NCBI GenBank assembly: GCA_034331105.1
Contig: JAXQGB010000009.1
Location: forward strand, 41,730-105,729
Direction: 5' to 3'
DNA: 64,000 nt
DNA from: Caenicola sp034331105
Lineage (GTDB): Bacteria > Synergistota > Synergistia > Synergistales > Synergistaceae
The first letter of the stretch is position 1; the number at the start of each line of letters is the position of its first letter. The notes below the pieces were generated by a model, which was not told the DNA's origin, searched no databases, and saw only the letters and a list, made by a program, of their open reading frames with translations. This document shows, one piece after another, positions 40,407 to 48,866 of the stretch. The position numbers and the translations under genes are program-made.

Positions 40407-43310
40407 TCACCGTTGTATAACCTCCAACAGTTCCCTAAGCATTGCGACAAACTCATCTTTGCCGCTTGCGATCCTTGCTTCGTCATTTTCCCTCAGCGCC
40501 TGTCCCAAACTCACAGCTGAGTTGTAGAGTGCTGTCGCGCCGATGCTTCCGGTGCTGCTTTTGATCTTGTGGACTATTCCGGCTGCATCGGAATATCTTT
40601 TTTCACTTATCGCCGACTCAAGATCCCTGGCAGTTTCCTTATTCTCTTTCAGATACTCCTTCAGTACGGCATCGTAGAGTTTTTCATTGTTTCCCAGATA
40701 CCTCAGCCCTTTTTCCCTGTCGAGGATAACTCCGCTATGGGCTGTTGCGGGGGTTTCCTCCTCTGTCGGCGGTTTTTTCCCGGATATTATGCTGCTTATG
40801 GTGTTTGAGAATTTTTCCGGGTCAAAGGGCTTGCTGATGTAATGCTCCATGCCGTGCTCTTTGCACTGTTCCGTCACGCCAAGTATCACATCTGCTGTCA
40901 TGGCAACTATCGGGACATCTTCAGTTATTTCCCTTATTCTGTCTGCTGCCTCGTACCCGTTCATTACCGGCATGTGGAGATCCATGAGTATAAGGTCGAT
41001 CTTATCCATGTTTTTCCTGAAAGACTCGACACCCTCGCTTCCGTTCCCGGCGATAAGGACAGAAAAGCCTCCATCTTCGAGAAGTGCTCTCGCAATGATC
41101 TGGTTCGTTGTATTGTCTTCGACAAGGAGGACTGTGCCTTTTTTGCTCAGACCTTCCTTTCTCTCCTCGCTCACTTCTCCGGCAATGCCGCGGTCATCTT
41201 CGACCTTATTGGCGGCAAAGGCCTTTTCCTTGAAGATGTCAAGTATGCCGTTGAAGAGTATCGATGGTATGACCGGTTTGCCCATGCCAATATCTATCCC
41301 GTAACTGTCAAGCGCATCAAAAAGATCCTCCCTCATGACCGGAAGAAGCATGATCACGCGGGGCATCTTTATTATCCTGCCGTTCTGACGCAGCTTCTCC
41401 ACATAACTGAAACCTTTTTCCTCCGGTGTGTCATAGTCAACAATGAAAAGGTCAAATGAACGGGAGAATTCTTTATTGTTCGTCTCAAGCATGATCCTGG
41501 CGCTCTCCTCCGAGGTCGTCATCTCGCAGTGCATTCCCAGTGAACGGAGGTAGCTGTCGATAATGTTCATGTTTGCCCCGGTCTTCTCAAGTATCAGGGT
41601 CTTTATGTTGCTAAAGTAATATGCGGACAATTCCTTGCTCAGCAGCTCCTCTTTCGCACCGTCCACCTTGAGTACGAGCTCTACCACGAAGGTCGTTCCG
41701 ACTCCTTCGGTACTATATATCTTTATTATTCCATCCATCATTTCGACGAGGTTCCTTACGATCGAAAGTCCCAGCCCCGTCCCTCCGAAACGCCTGTTGA
41801 TCGTCGGATCTGCCTGTGTAAAGGGTTCAAAAAGGTTGCTTATCTGATCTTGCGACATCCCTATCCCCGTATCTGTTATTGAAAAGACCAGATGGCATTC
41901 ATCCCTGTTCTTGGCTGTCAGTTTTATTTCAAACGAGATCTTGCCTTCCTCCGTAAATTTTGCCGCGTTGTTTATCAGGTTTATCAAAACCTGTTCGATC
42001 CGTTTGGGATCTCCGAAGAACCACGTCGGCACCCTTGGGTCCTTGATAAGCTCAAAACCGATGCCCCGCTCCTCAATTTTGTAGGAGACGATGTCAACAA
42101 CGCTCTTGAGAAGGTCGTCCAGATTGAAGGAGACTCTTTCAAGCTCCATCTTGCCTGCCTCTATCTTTGAATAATCAAGGATGTCGTTGATAATGCTCAG
42201 CATGTTGTTTGAAGCGTGTATGATCTTTTCGATGTACATTTTGCGGGTAAGGGAGGTTTCAGATTTTTTCAGCAGATAGGCCAGCCCGGTGATAGCATTC
42301 AACGGAGTCCTTATCTCGTGCGACATCCTCGCCATAAAACTTGACTTGATATTGTTTGCGGCCTCTGCCTCTCTCTTTGCCGCCTCCAGGTCCTCCTGTA
42401 TCTTTTTTCGTTTCTCTATCTCCTTTTTCAGCCTGAGTATCCAATAAAACGATACTGACAATATGACCAGAATCAGAAAGCCCGCCCAAAGCAATTTCCT
42501 GATCAGGGGACCGTAGTCTACGCCGCTCTCAACGCTTATCCACTTGTCGTTGATCGCAATCCTCTGTTCCTGTGTTATCGTATTCAGCCCTTTGTTTATG
42601 ATGGAGATCAGCTCAGGCCAGTCTTTTCTTACAGCAATGAAAAGCGGCTGGCTCTTTTCCGATTCAAAGGCGATAAATTTTAAATTGGTAAGTCCCGTAG
42701 AATTTATCAGGTAATGGGTCGTAGCCAGGTTTCCGAGGTAAGCCGTTTCAGTTCCGTTTGCGACAGAAGTCAATGCTGCTTCGACAGAGTCATAGAGGCT
42801 GAGGTTGATATTGGGGTACATCTGCAGATAGCTGTGGTGAGAACTGAATTTCTGGACAGCGACAGTCTCCCCGGACAGGTCTTCGATGCCTTTTATGTCA
42901 GTATTTGAATTCCTTATTACGATGACCCTTTTGAAATGGTAATAGGGCTCAGAAAAGAGAAAAGACTCTTCACGTTCCGCCGTCTTCCCGATAGCGGGCA
43001 GTACATCGATGTCCCTCTGCAGCGCCTTATTGTAGGCCTCTGTCCAGGAAAGTCCCTTTACCACGGTCATTTTGATGCCGGTGACCCTTGAGAGCAGGTC
43101 TATGTAATCGGCAGTGATGCCTTTGTATTCCCCGTCCGTATCAATAAATTCAAAGGGCACGAACTTTGGGTCAACTCCCAATCGTATCTCGGGATGGATC
43201 TTTATAAAAGACTTCTCTTCAGGGGTCAGAGTTATTGCAGGAGCAGCCGCAGCCACACAGGAAAAGCACGCGATGAAAACAAGCACGCAGAGCCCAAAAA
43301 ATTTTTTCAT
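40407..43310 (-). CDS. Hybrid sensor histidine kinase with periplasmic solute-binding domain, receiver and Hpt
   Basis: 967 residues, BvgS-like. Signal peptide or anchor (MKKFFGLCVLVF), an SBP_bac_3-type domain (about 25-265), one membrane helix near 278-298, coiled linker, HisKA with H-box FMARMSHEIRTPLNAI, HATPase with NNAAKF, DTGIGM and GTGLGLSIV, a degenerate receiver, a full receiver (VEDNTTNQI, LMDLHMPVMNGYEA) and a C-terminal Hpt domain (IVHKIKSSTGSIGA). A phosphorelay sensor for a small solute, probably an amino acid. ATG at 43310 with AAGGA 7 bases upstream. Follows the HD-GYP regulator gene after 13 bases, so they are partners. The TGA stop lies inside a repeat unit. Confidence 0.92.
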   Translation of the reverse strand: MKKFFGLCVLVFIACFSCVAAAAPAITLTPEEKSFIKIHPEIRLGVDPKFVPFEFIDTDGEYKGITADYIDLLSRVTGIKMTVVKGLSWTEAYNKALQRDIDVLPAIGKTAEREESFLFSEPYYHFKRVIVIRNSNTDIKGIEDLSGETVAVQKFSSHHSYLQMYPNINLSLYDSVEAALTSVANGTETAYLGNLATTHYLINSTGLTNLKFIAFESEKSQPLFIAVRKDWPELISIINKGLNTITQEQRIAINDKWISVESGVDYGPLIRKLLWAGFLILVILSVSFYWILRLKKEIEKRKKIQEDLEAAKREAEAANNIKSSFMARMSHEIRTPLNAITGLAYLLKKSETSLTRKMYIEKIIHASNNMLSIINDILDYSKIEAGKMELERVSFNLDDLLKSVVDIVSYKIEERGIGFELIKDPRVPTWFFGDPKRIEQVLINLINNAAKFTEEGKISFEIKLTAKNRDECHLVFSITDTGIGMSQDQISNLFEPFTQADPTINRRFGGTGLGLSIVRNLVEMMDGIIKIYSTEGVGTTFVVELVLKVDGAKEELLSKELSAYYFSNIKTLILEKTGANMNIIDSYLRSLGMHCEMTTSEESARIMLETNNKEFSRSFDLFIVDYDTPEEKGFSYVEKLRQNGRIIKMPRVIMLLPVMREDLFDALDSYGIDIGMGKPVIPSILFNGILDIFKEKAFAANKVEDDRGIAGEVSEERKEGLSKKGTVLLVEDNTTNQIIARALLEDGGFSVLIAGNGSEGVESFRKNMDKIDLILMDLHMPVMNGYEAADRIREITEDVPIVAMTADVILGVTEQCKEHGMEHYISKPFDPEKFSNTISSIISGKKPPTEEETPATAHSGVILDREKGLRYLGNNEKLYDAVLKEYLKENKETARDLESAISEKRYSDAAGIVHKIKSSTGSIGATALYNSAVSLGQALRENDEARIASGKDEFVAMLRELLEVIQR

Positions 43311-43323
43311 TTTTTGATCCTTT

Positions 43324-44400
43324 TTACGCGTCATATTTTATTGATATATCGTGTATCTCTTCTGACCTGTCCATGAAGGCGTCAACGATATCGGGATCGA
43401 AATGCTTTCCGCTGTCCTGCCTGATGCAGCCTATAACCTCCCGGAAGGGCCATGCCTCCTTATATACGCGCTTCGTCATGAGAGCATCGTAAACATCTAT
43501 TATCGCCATCAGCCTGCCGGGAAGCGGGATATCTTCTCCGGCCAGGCCCCTTGGGTAGCCTGTTCCATTGTATTTCTCGTGGTGTGCACCGATTATCTCA
43601 AGTGCGATCTTAACAAAATATGGAAGTTCTTCTTCTTTGCAGTTTTGCTCTTTTTTCAGCGCTTCCGTTCCATGATCGACATGCTTCTTCATGATCTCAA
43701 ATTCTTCAGGCGAAAGCCTCCCGGGCTTCAACAGGATATTGTCCGGGATCCCTACCTTGCCTATGTCGTGGAGCGGGGTGGTTCGGATAAGTTCAAATAT
43801 ATAGCCGTCTGTAAGAATATCTTTGTATTTGTCATTTTTCCTTAAGCTCTCGCAGATGACCTTCATGATCATCTGTGTCCTTGTGGTGTGTTGGAAAGAT
43901 TCAATGTCCCTGATCTCAAGCAGGCCTACAAGGGCGCGTATCGTTATGTCCGTGGCAGCTTCAGCCTCTTTTGTCCTCTCCGCGACCAATTGATCCAGAT
44001 AATGATTATCTCTCTCGACCACTTTCTGAGCTTCCTTCAATTTGGCATGGATATCTATCCTTGCCCTCAAAGAATCAATGTTGACCGGTTTCCTGATGTA
44101 ATCGACGGCACCCATTTTGAGTCCCTTGATCTCGTTTTCGATCTCATCCGCGTTAGTCAGGACGATCACTCGTATCCTGCTGTATCTTTCATCCGAATTC
44201 AGGAGTGCGAGCAGCTCGAAACCATTCATTTCCGGCATGAACAGATCAAGGATCACAAGGTCAATATCCGGGTCTTCATCTATCACGCGAAGAGCCTCGA
44301 TACCGTTAGAGGCTTCCGTTACATCAAAATCATGCAGCATATTGCCGATGATCATCCTGTCGATCGCAGAATCGTCAACTACAAGTATCCTGGTCTTCAT
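43324..44400 (-). CDS. Response regulator with HD-GYP phosphodiesterase domain (copy 1)
   Basis: 358 residues: receiver (VVDDSAIDRM, phospho-Asp in VILDLFMPEMNGF) then HD-GYP with HDIGKVGIPDNIL and HHEKYNGTGYPRG. Breaks down cyclic di-GMP when phosphorylated (family knowledge). Directly upstream of the hybrid kinase gene, so it is the probable output. A closely similar paralogue follows at 45156-46265. Confidence 0.92.
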   Translation of the reverse strand: MKTRILVVDDSAIDRMIIGNMLHDFDVTEASNGIEALRVIDEDPDIDLVILDLFMPEMNGFELLALLNSDERYSRIRVIVLTNADEIENEIKGLKMGAVDYIRKPVNIDSLRARIDIHAKLKEAQKVVERDNHYLDQLVAERTKEAEAATDITIRALVGLLEIRDIESFQHTTRTQMIMKVICESLRKNDKYKDILTDGYIFELIRTTPLHDIGKVGIPDNILLKPGRLSPEEFEIMKKHVDHGTEALKKEQNCKEEELPYFVKIALEIIGAHHEKYNGTGYPRGLAGEDIPLPGRLMAIIDVYDALMTKRVYKEAWPFREVIGCIRQDSGKHFDPDIVDAFMDRSEEIHDISIKYDA

Positions 44401-44675
44401 ACTACCCCTCCAAATCCTTCAAATAAACAGTCGGAACATTGGGACATACTTTCTTGCACGCGCTTTATTTGAAAAACTGACCGGGCAATTTGCTCCGACA
44501 CTCACACCAACACCTTGTCACAGACTTAGGTTTCAAAAAACCGGGAGATACTTCATAAAAATAAGAAGGATGCGAATCTATAGTGAAAAACAAAACTATG
44601 GCATGTGTTTCAGCAACGAATACTTAACGAACCTTAATACATATATTACTATAATGCTTTACATATTTAAATAGT

Positions 44676-44803
44676 GCAATTGGGGCAGATCGCGGATGAC
44701 AACGACGCAACATGCAGCGAAGCCACACAAAGGCGTATATAAATACGTCGAAGTGTGGCTCCGCAAGTGTTGCTAAGTTAGCGCTCCGAGATGCCCTAAT
44801 TGC
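44676..44803. repeat. Palindromic element (128 bp)
   Basis: GCAATTGGGGCAGATCGCGG ... CGAGATGCCCTAATTGC with central stem GAAGCCACAC/GTGTGGCTCC. Upstream of HD-GYP copy 1. Confidence 0.85.
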
Positions 44804-44804
44804 C

Positions 44805-44932
44805 GCACTTGGGGCAGATCGCGGACGATAACGACGCAACATGCAGCGGAACCTTCCGAAGGCGTATACCAATACGTCGAAGGAAGGCTCCGCAAGTGTT
44901 GCTAAGTCAGCGCTCCGAGATGCCCTAATTGC
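44805..44932. repeat. Palindromic element (128 bp)
   Basis: GCACTTGGGGCAGATCGCGG ... ATGCCCTAATTGC with central stem GGAACCTTCC/GGAAGGCTCC. Adjacent to the preceding copy, identical in length. Confidence 0.85.
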
Positions 44933-44933
44933 C

Positions 44934-45187
44934 GCAATTGGGATTTAGAGCGAGTAATAACGACGCAAGGATCTGCCGGAAAAACATCCGGCGGGAGTCA
45001 GTAGGGAATCGATTGGAAATCAGTTGGTCCTTAGTTCTTCACAATTGCTTCGCCACTGCTTCGCGGCGATGGAATCGCCACTTCGCGCGGCATCACCATG
45101 CCGTACTTCGCCAAAGTATTTAAAGATACGTCGAAGGAAGGCTCCGCAAGTGTTGCTAAGTCAGCGCTCCGAGATGCCCCAATTGCA
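44934..45187. repeat. Palindromic element split by hairpin modules, overlapping the HD-GYP gene end
   Basis: Left arm GCAATTGGGATTTAGAGCG ... GACGCAA (44934-44967), right half from about 45117 to 45187 (GCTAAGTCAGCGCTCCGAG, ATGCCCCAATTGCAC). Between them lie CCGGATG-type, GGCGAT/ATCGCC and GCGGCAT/ATGCCG hairpin modules, so one repeat has been interrupted by others. The right arm codes for the last residues of HD-GYP copy 2. Confidence 0.8.
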
Positions 45188-46265
45188 CTAATGCGTCATA
45201 CTGAATGGAAATTCCGTGTATTTCTTCTAATTTCGCCATGAAAGCGTCAACAATATCGGGATCGAAATGCTTTCCTCTCTCTTGCCTGATGCAGTCGGTA
45301 ACCTCTGGAAACGGCCAGGCTTCTTTGTATATTCTTTTGGTCATAAGTGCGTCGTAAACATCTACTATCGCCATCAGCCTGCCGGGCAGGGGTATATCCT
45401 CACCTGAGAGACCTCTGGGATAGCCCGTCCCGTCGTACTTTTCATGATGGCCGTCAATAATTTCTATTGCAACTTTAATGAAATAGGGAAGATCCTCGTC
45501 TTTGCAGGACTGCTCTTTTTTCAATGAATCTGAACCAAACCCGACATGTTTCTTCATGATCTCAAATTCTTCGGCCGAAAGTTTTCCGGGCTTAAATAAG
45601 ATATTGTCGGGGATCCCCACCTTGCCGATGTCGTGGAGAGGGGATGTACGGATAAGTTCGAAAATATAGCTGTCTGTAAGAACGTCTTTGTATTTGTCAT
45701 TTGTCCTTAAGCTCTCACAGAGGACCCTCATGATCATCTGTGTCCTTGTTGTGTGCTGGAAAGATTCAATGTCCCTTATTTCCAACAACCCGACAAGGGC
45801 AAGAATGGTTATATCTCGTGCTGCTTCAGCCTCTTTTGTCCTCTCTGCGACGATCTGATCCAGATGTTCAGTGTGCATCGCTACCAATTGACATGCTTCC
45901 TTCAATTTGACCTGGATATCGATCCTTGATAAGAGGGATTCAAAATTTACAGGCTTTCTTATATAATCGACCGCCCCGAGTTTCAGCCCTTTTATCTCGT
46001 ATTCGATCTCCTCCGCGTTCGTCAGAATGATCACGCGGATCTTGCTGTATTTTTCATCCGACTTCAGTATTCCAAGCAATTGAAAACCGTTCATCATAGG
46101 CATGAAAAGATCCAGTATGACAAGTTCGATATCGGGGTTTTCATCAATGATGCGAAGGCCATCAATGCCGTTAACGGCAGTGATCACATCAAAATCTACC
46201 ATCATTTTACTGATGATCTTCCTGTCTATTGCAGAGTTATCCACTATAAGTATCCTGGTTTTCAT
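45156..46265 (-). CDS. Response regulator with HD-GYP phosphodiesterase domain (copy 2)
   Basis: 369 residues from the ATG at 46265 (GGAGGGG 4 bases upstream). Receiver (VDNSAIDRKII, VILDLFMPMMNGF) and HD-GYP (HDIGKVGIPDNIL, HHEKYDGTGYPRG). Very like copy 1, so a recent duplication is likely. Copy 1 ends ISIKYDA; copy 2 ends ISIQYDA followed by eleven extra residues (LVQLGHLGALT) encoded by the palindromic repeat, which also supplies the stop TAG. Confidence 0.9.
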   Translation of the reverse strand: MKTRILIVDNSAIDRKIISKMMVDFDVITAVNGIDGLRIIDENPDIELVILDLFMPMMNGFQLLGILKSDEKYSKIRVIILTNAEEIEYEIKGLKLGAVDYIRKPVNFESLLSRIDIQVKLKEACQLVAMHTEHLDQIVAERTKEAEAARDITILALVGLLEIRDIESFQHTTRTQMIMRVLCESLRTNDKYKDVLTDSYIFELIRTSPLHDIGKVGIPDNILFKPGKLSAEEFEIMKKHVGFGSDSLKKEQSCKDEDLPYFIKVAIEIIDGHHEKYDGTGYPRGLSGEDIPLPGRLMAIVDVYDALMTKRIYKEAWPFPEVTDCIRQERGKHFDPDIVDAFMAKLEEIHGISIQYDALVQLGHLGALT

Positions 46266-46458
46266 GTTTCCCCTCCGTATCCATTTTGAGGAATAAGGCA
46301 GAACATTCTTGATGTTTATCAACCGGTCATTCTCAGAAAAACTGCTTAAGATGCGATACTGCTAAAAACGCATTAAACCAATATTTAATATTGGAATATT
46401 TTGTATATATTACTATATTGTTTTACAAATTTATACAGTGAAATTGGCATTTATTGCG

Positions 46459-46586
46459 GCAATTAGGGCATCTCGCGGCGCTGACTTAGTAACATGCGAT
46501 GCTCCTTCACCTCAACGTATTCATATACGCCTCAGTTCGAAGCATCACAAGTTGCGTCGTTATCATCCGCGATCTGCCCCAATTGC
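46459..46586. repeat. Palindromic element (128 bp)
   Basis: GCAATTAGGGCATCTCGCGG, GCGCTGACTTAGTAAC, stem GATGCTCCTT/AAGCATC region, GTTGCGTCGTTATCATC, CGATCTGCCCCAATTGC. Opposite orientation to the 44.7-kb copies. Confidence 0.85.
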
Positions 46587-46587
46587 A

Positions 46588-46644
46588 GCACTTGAGATTT
46601 ATAGCGGCGCTGACTTAGCAACACTTGCTCTAAATCCCAAGTGC
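46588..46644. repeat. Miniature palindromic element (57 bp)
   Basis: GCACTTGAGATTTATAGCGG, GCGCTGACTTAGCAACAC, then directly CTCTAAATCCCAAGTGC: both outer arms but no central stem, an internal deletion of the full element. Confidence 0.8.
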
Positions 46645-46775
46645 GATGCTGGCACTTTAGATTTTAGACTATTACAACATTCACAAGGGCTAAAAACAAG
46701 CCACTGGGCCCCCGATATAAGCGCTCGAGGGAGACGATGGGGGGCGTAGGGCAAGCCCCAGAGCTGGATGCCGGC

Positions 46776-47009
46776 ATCTCAAAACGCATTCGAAATGGTT
46801 CGAGCACTATGGATTATTTAATAATTTTCCTGACGGAAAAAGGTGCTCTCCCGATCTCAAAACGCATTCGAAATGGTTCGAGCACTATGGATTACTTAAT
46901 AATTTTCCTGACGGAAAAAGGTGCTCTCCCGATCTCAAAACGCATTCGGAATAGTTCAAGCACTAATGTTATTTTTACTAGTTTTCCTATTCGGAAAACA
47001 GTGCTCTCC
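46776..47009. repeat. 78-bp tandem repeat, three copies
   Basis: ATCTCAAAACGCATTCG starts at 46776, 46854 and 46932. Copies one and two differ by about one base; copy three has diverged but keeps the hairpin TTTTCC/GGAAAA. 78 is a multiple of three, which leaves an open frame through all copies, but codon content gives no sign of a real protein. Confidence 0.85.
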
Positions 47010-47039
47010 TGACAACTGCATACCGGGAAGATGATTAAG

Positions 47040-47399
47040 GGGCAAGGCTCAGGTTATTACAACTGCTTCGCTATTGCTTCACCATTGTTTCACGCGACCG
47101 TATTTGTCGCAGTTTCACAATTGTATAATCTGCTTGCCAATTTTTAAAAGGATAAAAGGAGGAATAAAGGAGGGGGTTTGAATTTAAGTATTGCCTATTG
47201 CTTGCCTGCTGTTTGATTGCTTTTACCTACTGCTTGCCCACTGCTTGCTAATTGCTTGCCCGATTTTACTATCGATTCGCGCCGGTGCTCTTCCCGGCTG
47301 CCCTTACAACTGCTTCACTATCGCTTCACGCGACCGTATCTGTCGTAGTTTCACCATTGTATAAGTTGCTTGCCCACGCGGCTTAGCGCCGCGCTGTTG
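47040..47399. repeat. 11-bp-period array, inverted orientation
   Basis: Units such as CAACTGCTTCG, CTATTGCTTCAC, CATTGTTTCAC (47069-47096), then CTATTGCTTGCC, CTACTGCTTGCC, CACTGCTTGCT, AATTGCTTGCC (47202-47260), and CAACTGCTTCAC, TATCGCTTCACG (47307-47331). Reaches the sigma-factor stop codon. No coding frame. Confidence 0.7.
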
Positions 47400-47912
47400 C
47401 TATTCTCTATCTATAAAAACCGGTTCCAGCTTGGCTCGGATCTTTTTTAACCTGGCACACACAGCCTGCTGGGTAATATTGTGCTTTCCCGCAAGATCGC
47501 TCTGCGACCAGCCATCCATAGCATCGCGCGCCAAAATGAATTCACCGGGTCTGAGTTTCCTTCTAAGGATCTCTAAAATTTCAAAAAGCAGCCTTCTCTC
47601 TATTTCTGAAGGATCTATAACACAATCGGCTGCGGTATCAAAATCTGCGAAATTTGTCTTTCTTCTCAGTCCCCTGAGCCTCTGGGCGGCTGTCCTCACA
47701 TATCCGGGAAGTCGTCTTGCTATAAAGGCTGTAAGCCAATCTTTGTCTGTACATTTCTGATTGAGGATCAAAAGAGCGAGGTAACCTTCCTGGACCAGAT
47801 CTTCATATTCCGCGCCTCTGCCCGCATAACGCCTGGCAGTCGCCTTGACCAAAGGTTCGTATTTAACGATAAGCTCTTCGTTCGTGAATGTTGTATCTGG
47901 TGAATTCTTCAT
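47400..47912 (-). CDS. Sigma-70-family RNA polymerase sigma factor, small
   Basis: 170 residues. Region 2: EELIVKYEPLVKATARRYAG and YEDLVQEGYLALL; region 4 helix-turn-helix: GWSQSDLAGKHNITQQAVCARL near the C-terminus. Lacks regions 1 and 3, like alternative or phage-type sigma factors. Its ATG directly follows the M15 peptidase stop (GGAGAATAAATG), so the two are translated together. Last gene of a cluster DUF1659-DUF2922-YvrJ-peptidase-sigma; it probably directs transcription of that cluster. Confidence 0.85.
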   Translation of the reverse strand: MKNSPDTTFTNEELIVKYEPLVKATARRYAGRGAEYEDLVQEGYLALLILNQKCTDKDWLTAFIARRLPGYVRTAAQRLRGLRRKTNFADFDTAADCVIDPSEIERRLLFEILEILRRKLRPGEFILARDAMDGWSQSDLAGKHNITQQAVCARLKKIRAKLEPVFIDRE

Positions 47913-48257
47913 TTATTCTCCAATCTGTATGTGTACAAAATTTTTCGAGCCGTAACAGAGCGCTTTGGTAAACCCAGACTCCAAAGCCAAAGCCCGAAAT
48001 TTCCCATGTTCCGCATTCGGAACCCTCACATCCGCCGCCTGCCCGACTTTATGCAGGCTCCGCATAACACCCCCCACATCCCTGTTGTGGACTTCACATC
48101 TGTAACCGCTGTTTATGATCAACGGCAGCCCCCATTCCTCCCTTAATTTCTGCAGTTTCAAAACAAGCAGCGGGTGCAGCAGGACAGTGTGACAGCAGGG
48201 ACACTCAAACTCTTTCAGGTTGAAGTTCTCAGTGAGCTGAAAATCATTCAACCTCAT
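47913..48257 (-). CDS. Peptidase M15A-type D-Ala-D-Ala carboxypeptidase/endolysin-like
   Basis: 114 residues. Zinc-peptidase signature: SGYRCEVHNRDVGGVMRSLH with His, KVGQAADVRV with Asp, and FVHIQIG with the C-terminal His. Short single-domain form as found in phage and prophage endolysins. An N-terminal CPCCHTVLLHP pair of cysteines is also typical of this type. No signal peptide, so release across the membrane would need a holin-like helper; a YvrJ membrane peptide is encoded just upstream. Confidence 0.85.
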   Translation of the reverse strand: MRLNDFQLTENFNLKEFECPCCHTVLLHPLLVLKLQKLREEWGLPLIINSGYRCEVHNRDVGGVMRSLHKVGQAADVRVPNAEHGKFRALALESGFTKALCYGSKNFVHIQIGE

Positions 48258-48348
48258 CTTTTTGACCTTTTTTCTTCAATAAACTTTAAATGCATCAATA
48301 CAAGAAAAAGAATATCCCTTATCTTAAATAAAAGCGAATCTTTCACCG

Positions 48349-48498
48349 TTAATTATTCTCCTTTCCTTCTATTACGCTTCCAAGCCTGACTACTGCCCGC
48401 GTCAGCTCCTCCAGCCTGTGATCCATCCTTATCAGAAGATAAGAGGCAACAGCAACCGAAAAACCGCTCTGGAGCACGTTTGCCATAAACTCTTCCAT
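48349..48498 (-). CDS. YvrJ-family small membrane protein (49 aa)
   Basis: ATG at 48498 with AAAGGAGGG 11 bases upstream. One membrane helix (residues about 5-24, ANVLQSGFSVAVASYLLIRM), then an amphipathic, charged stretch DHRLEELTRAVVRLG, the layout of YvrJ proteins and similar to short BhlA/UviB-type holins. In Bacillus subtilis yvrJ lies with genes controlled by the two-part sigma factor SigO-RsoA (recalled knowledge), which parallels the sigma factor here. Confidence 0.82.
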   Translation of the reverse strand: MEEFMANVLQSGFSVAVASYLLIRMDHRLEELTRAVVRLGSVIEGKENN

Positions 48499-48577
48499 CT
48501 TTTCGTTTACCCTCCTTTTTTTGTTATTTGTAAATAGTCTCTATAGTAAATATATTGGGAATATTGGCAATTAGTAT

Positions 48578-48604
48578 AGAAAAGGCGCGCATTTCAGCGC
48601 GCCT
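48578..48604 (-). terminator. Terminator between DUF2922 and yvrJ genes
   Basis: Minus strand AGGCGCGC, loop TGAAAT, GCGCGCCT then TTTTC, 10 bases past the DUF2922 stop. It would reduce readthrough to the yvrJ-peptidase-sigma genes. Confidence 0.78.
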
Positions 48605-48613
48605 CCCCGCCGC

Positions 48614-48826
48614 TTATATGATATCCACGACTGTGCGGTCGATCAGCTCTGCGCCGTCAGCAGCTGCCAAAGTAACGCCAAAAGGCTGCTGAAGCATAAG
48701 TGCGTCCATTGCAGACTGCACCAGGGCTGCTCCGCCCTCCTCGGCAAGAGCCGGATCCGCGTAATTCATGCTTACGCTGAAAGCCTTCCCTGCATCCGTA
48801 AGGAACTTAAGTTTGATAGTCTTCAA
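48614..48826 (-). CDS. DUF2922-family small protein (70 aa)
   Basis: TTG start at 48826 with GGAGGGTGG upstream. Opening KTIKLKFLTDAGKAFSVSMNYADP is typical of DUF2922; rich in beta-strand residues with Ala-rich middle; no membrane segment. Found with DUF1659 and YvrJ in many Firmicutes and Synergistota. Function unknown. 40 bases after the DUF1659 gene; a terminator follows. Confidence 0.82.
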   Translation of the reverse strand: MKTIKLKFLTDAGKAFSVSMNYADPALAEEGGAALVQSAMDALMLQQPFGVTLAAADGAELIDRTVVDII

Positions 48827-48866
48827 AATACCACCCTCCTTCCTCTGATCAATTTTCCATTCAGCC

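Noticed and set aside
46737..47012. 91-codon frame through the 78-bp tandem repeat (repeating LIIFLTEKGALP)
   Set aside because: The frame stays open only because 78 is divisible by three; no ribosome site, and the same repeat at 40.1 kb in inverse orientation has no such frame.
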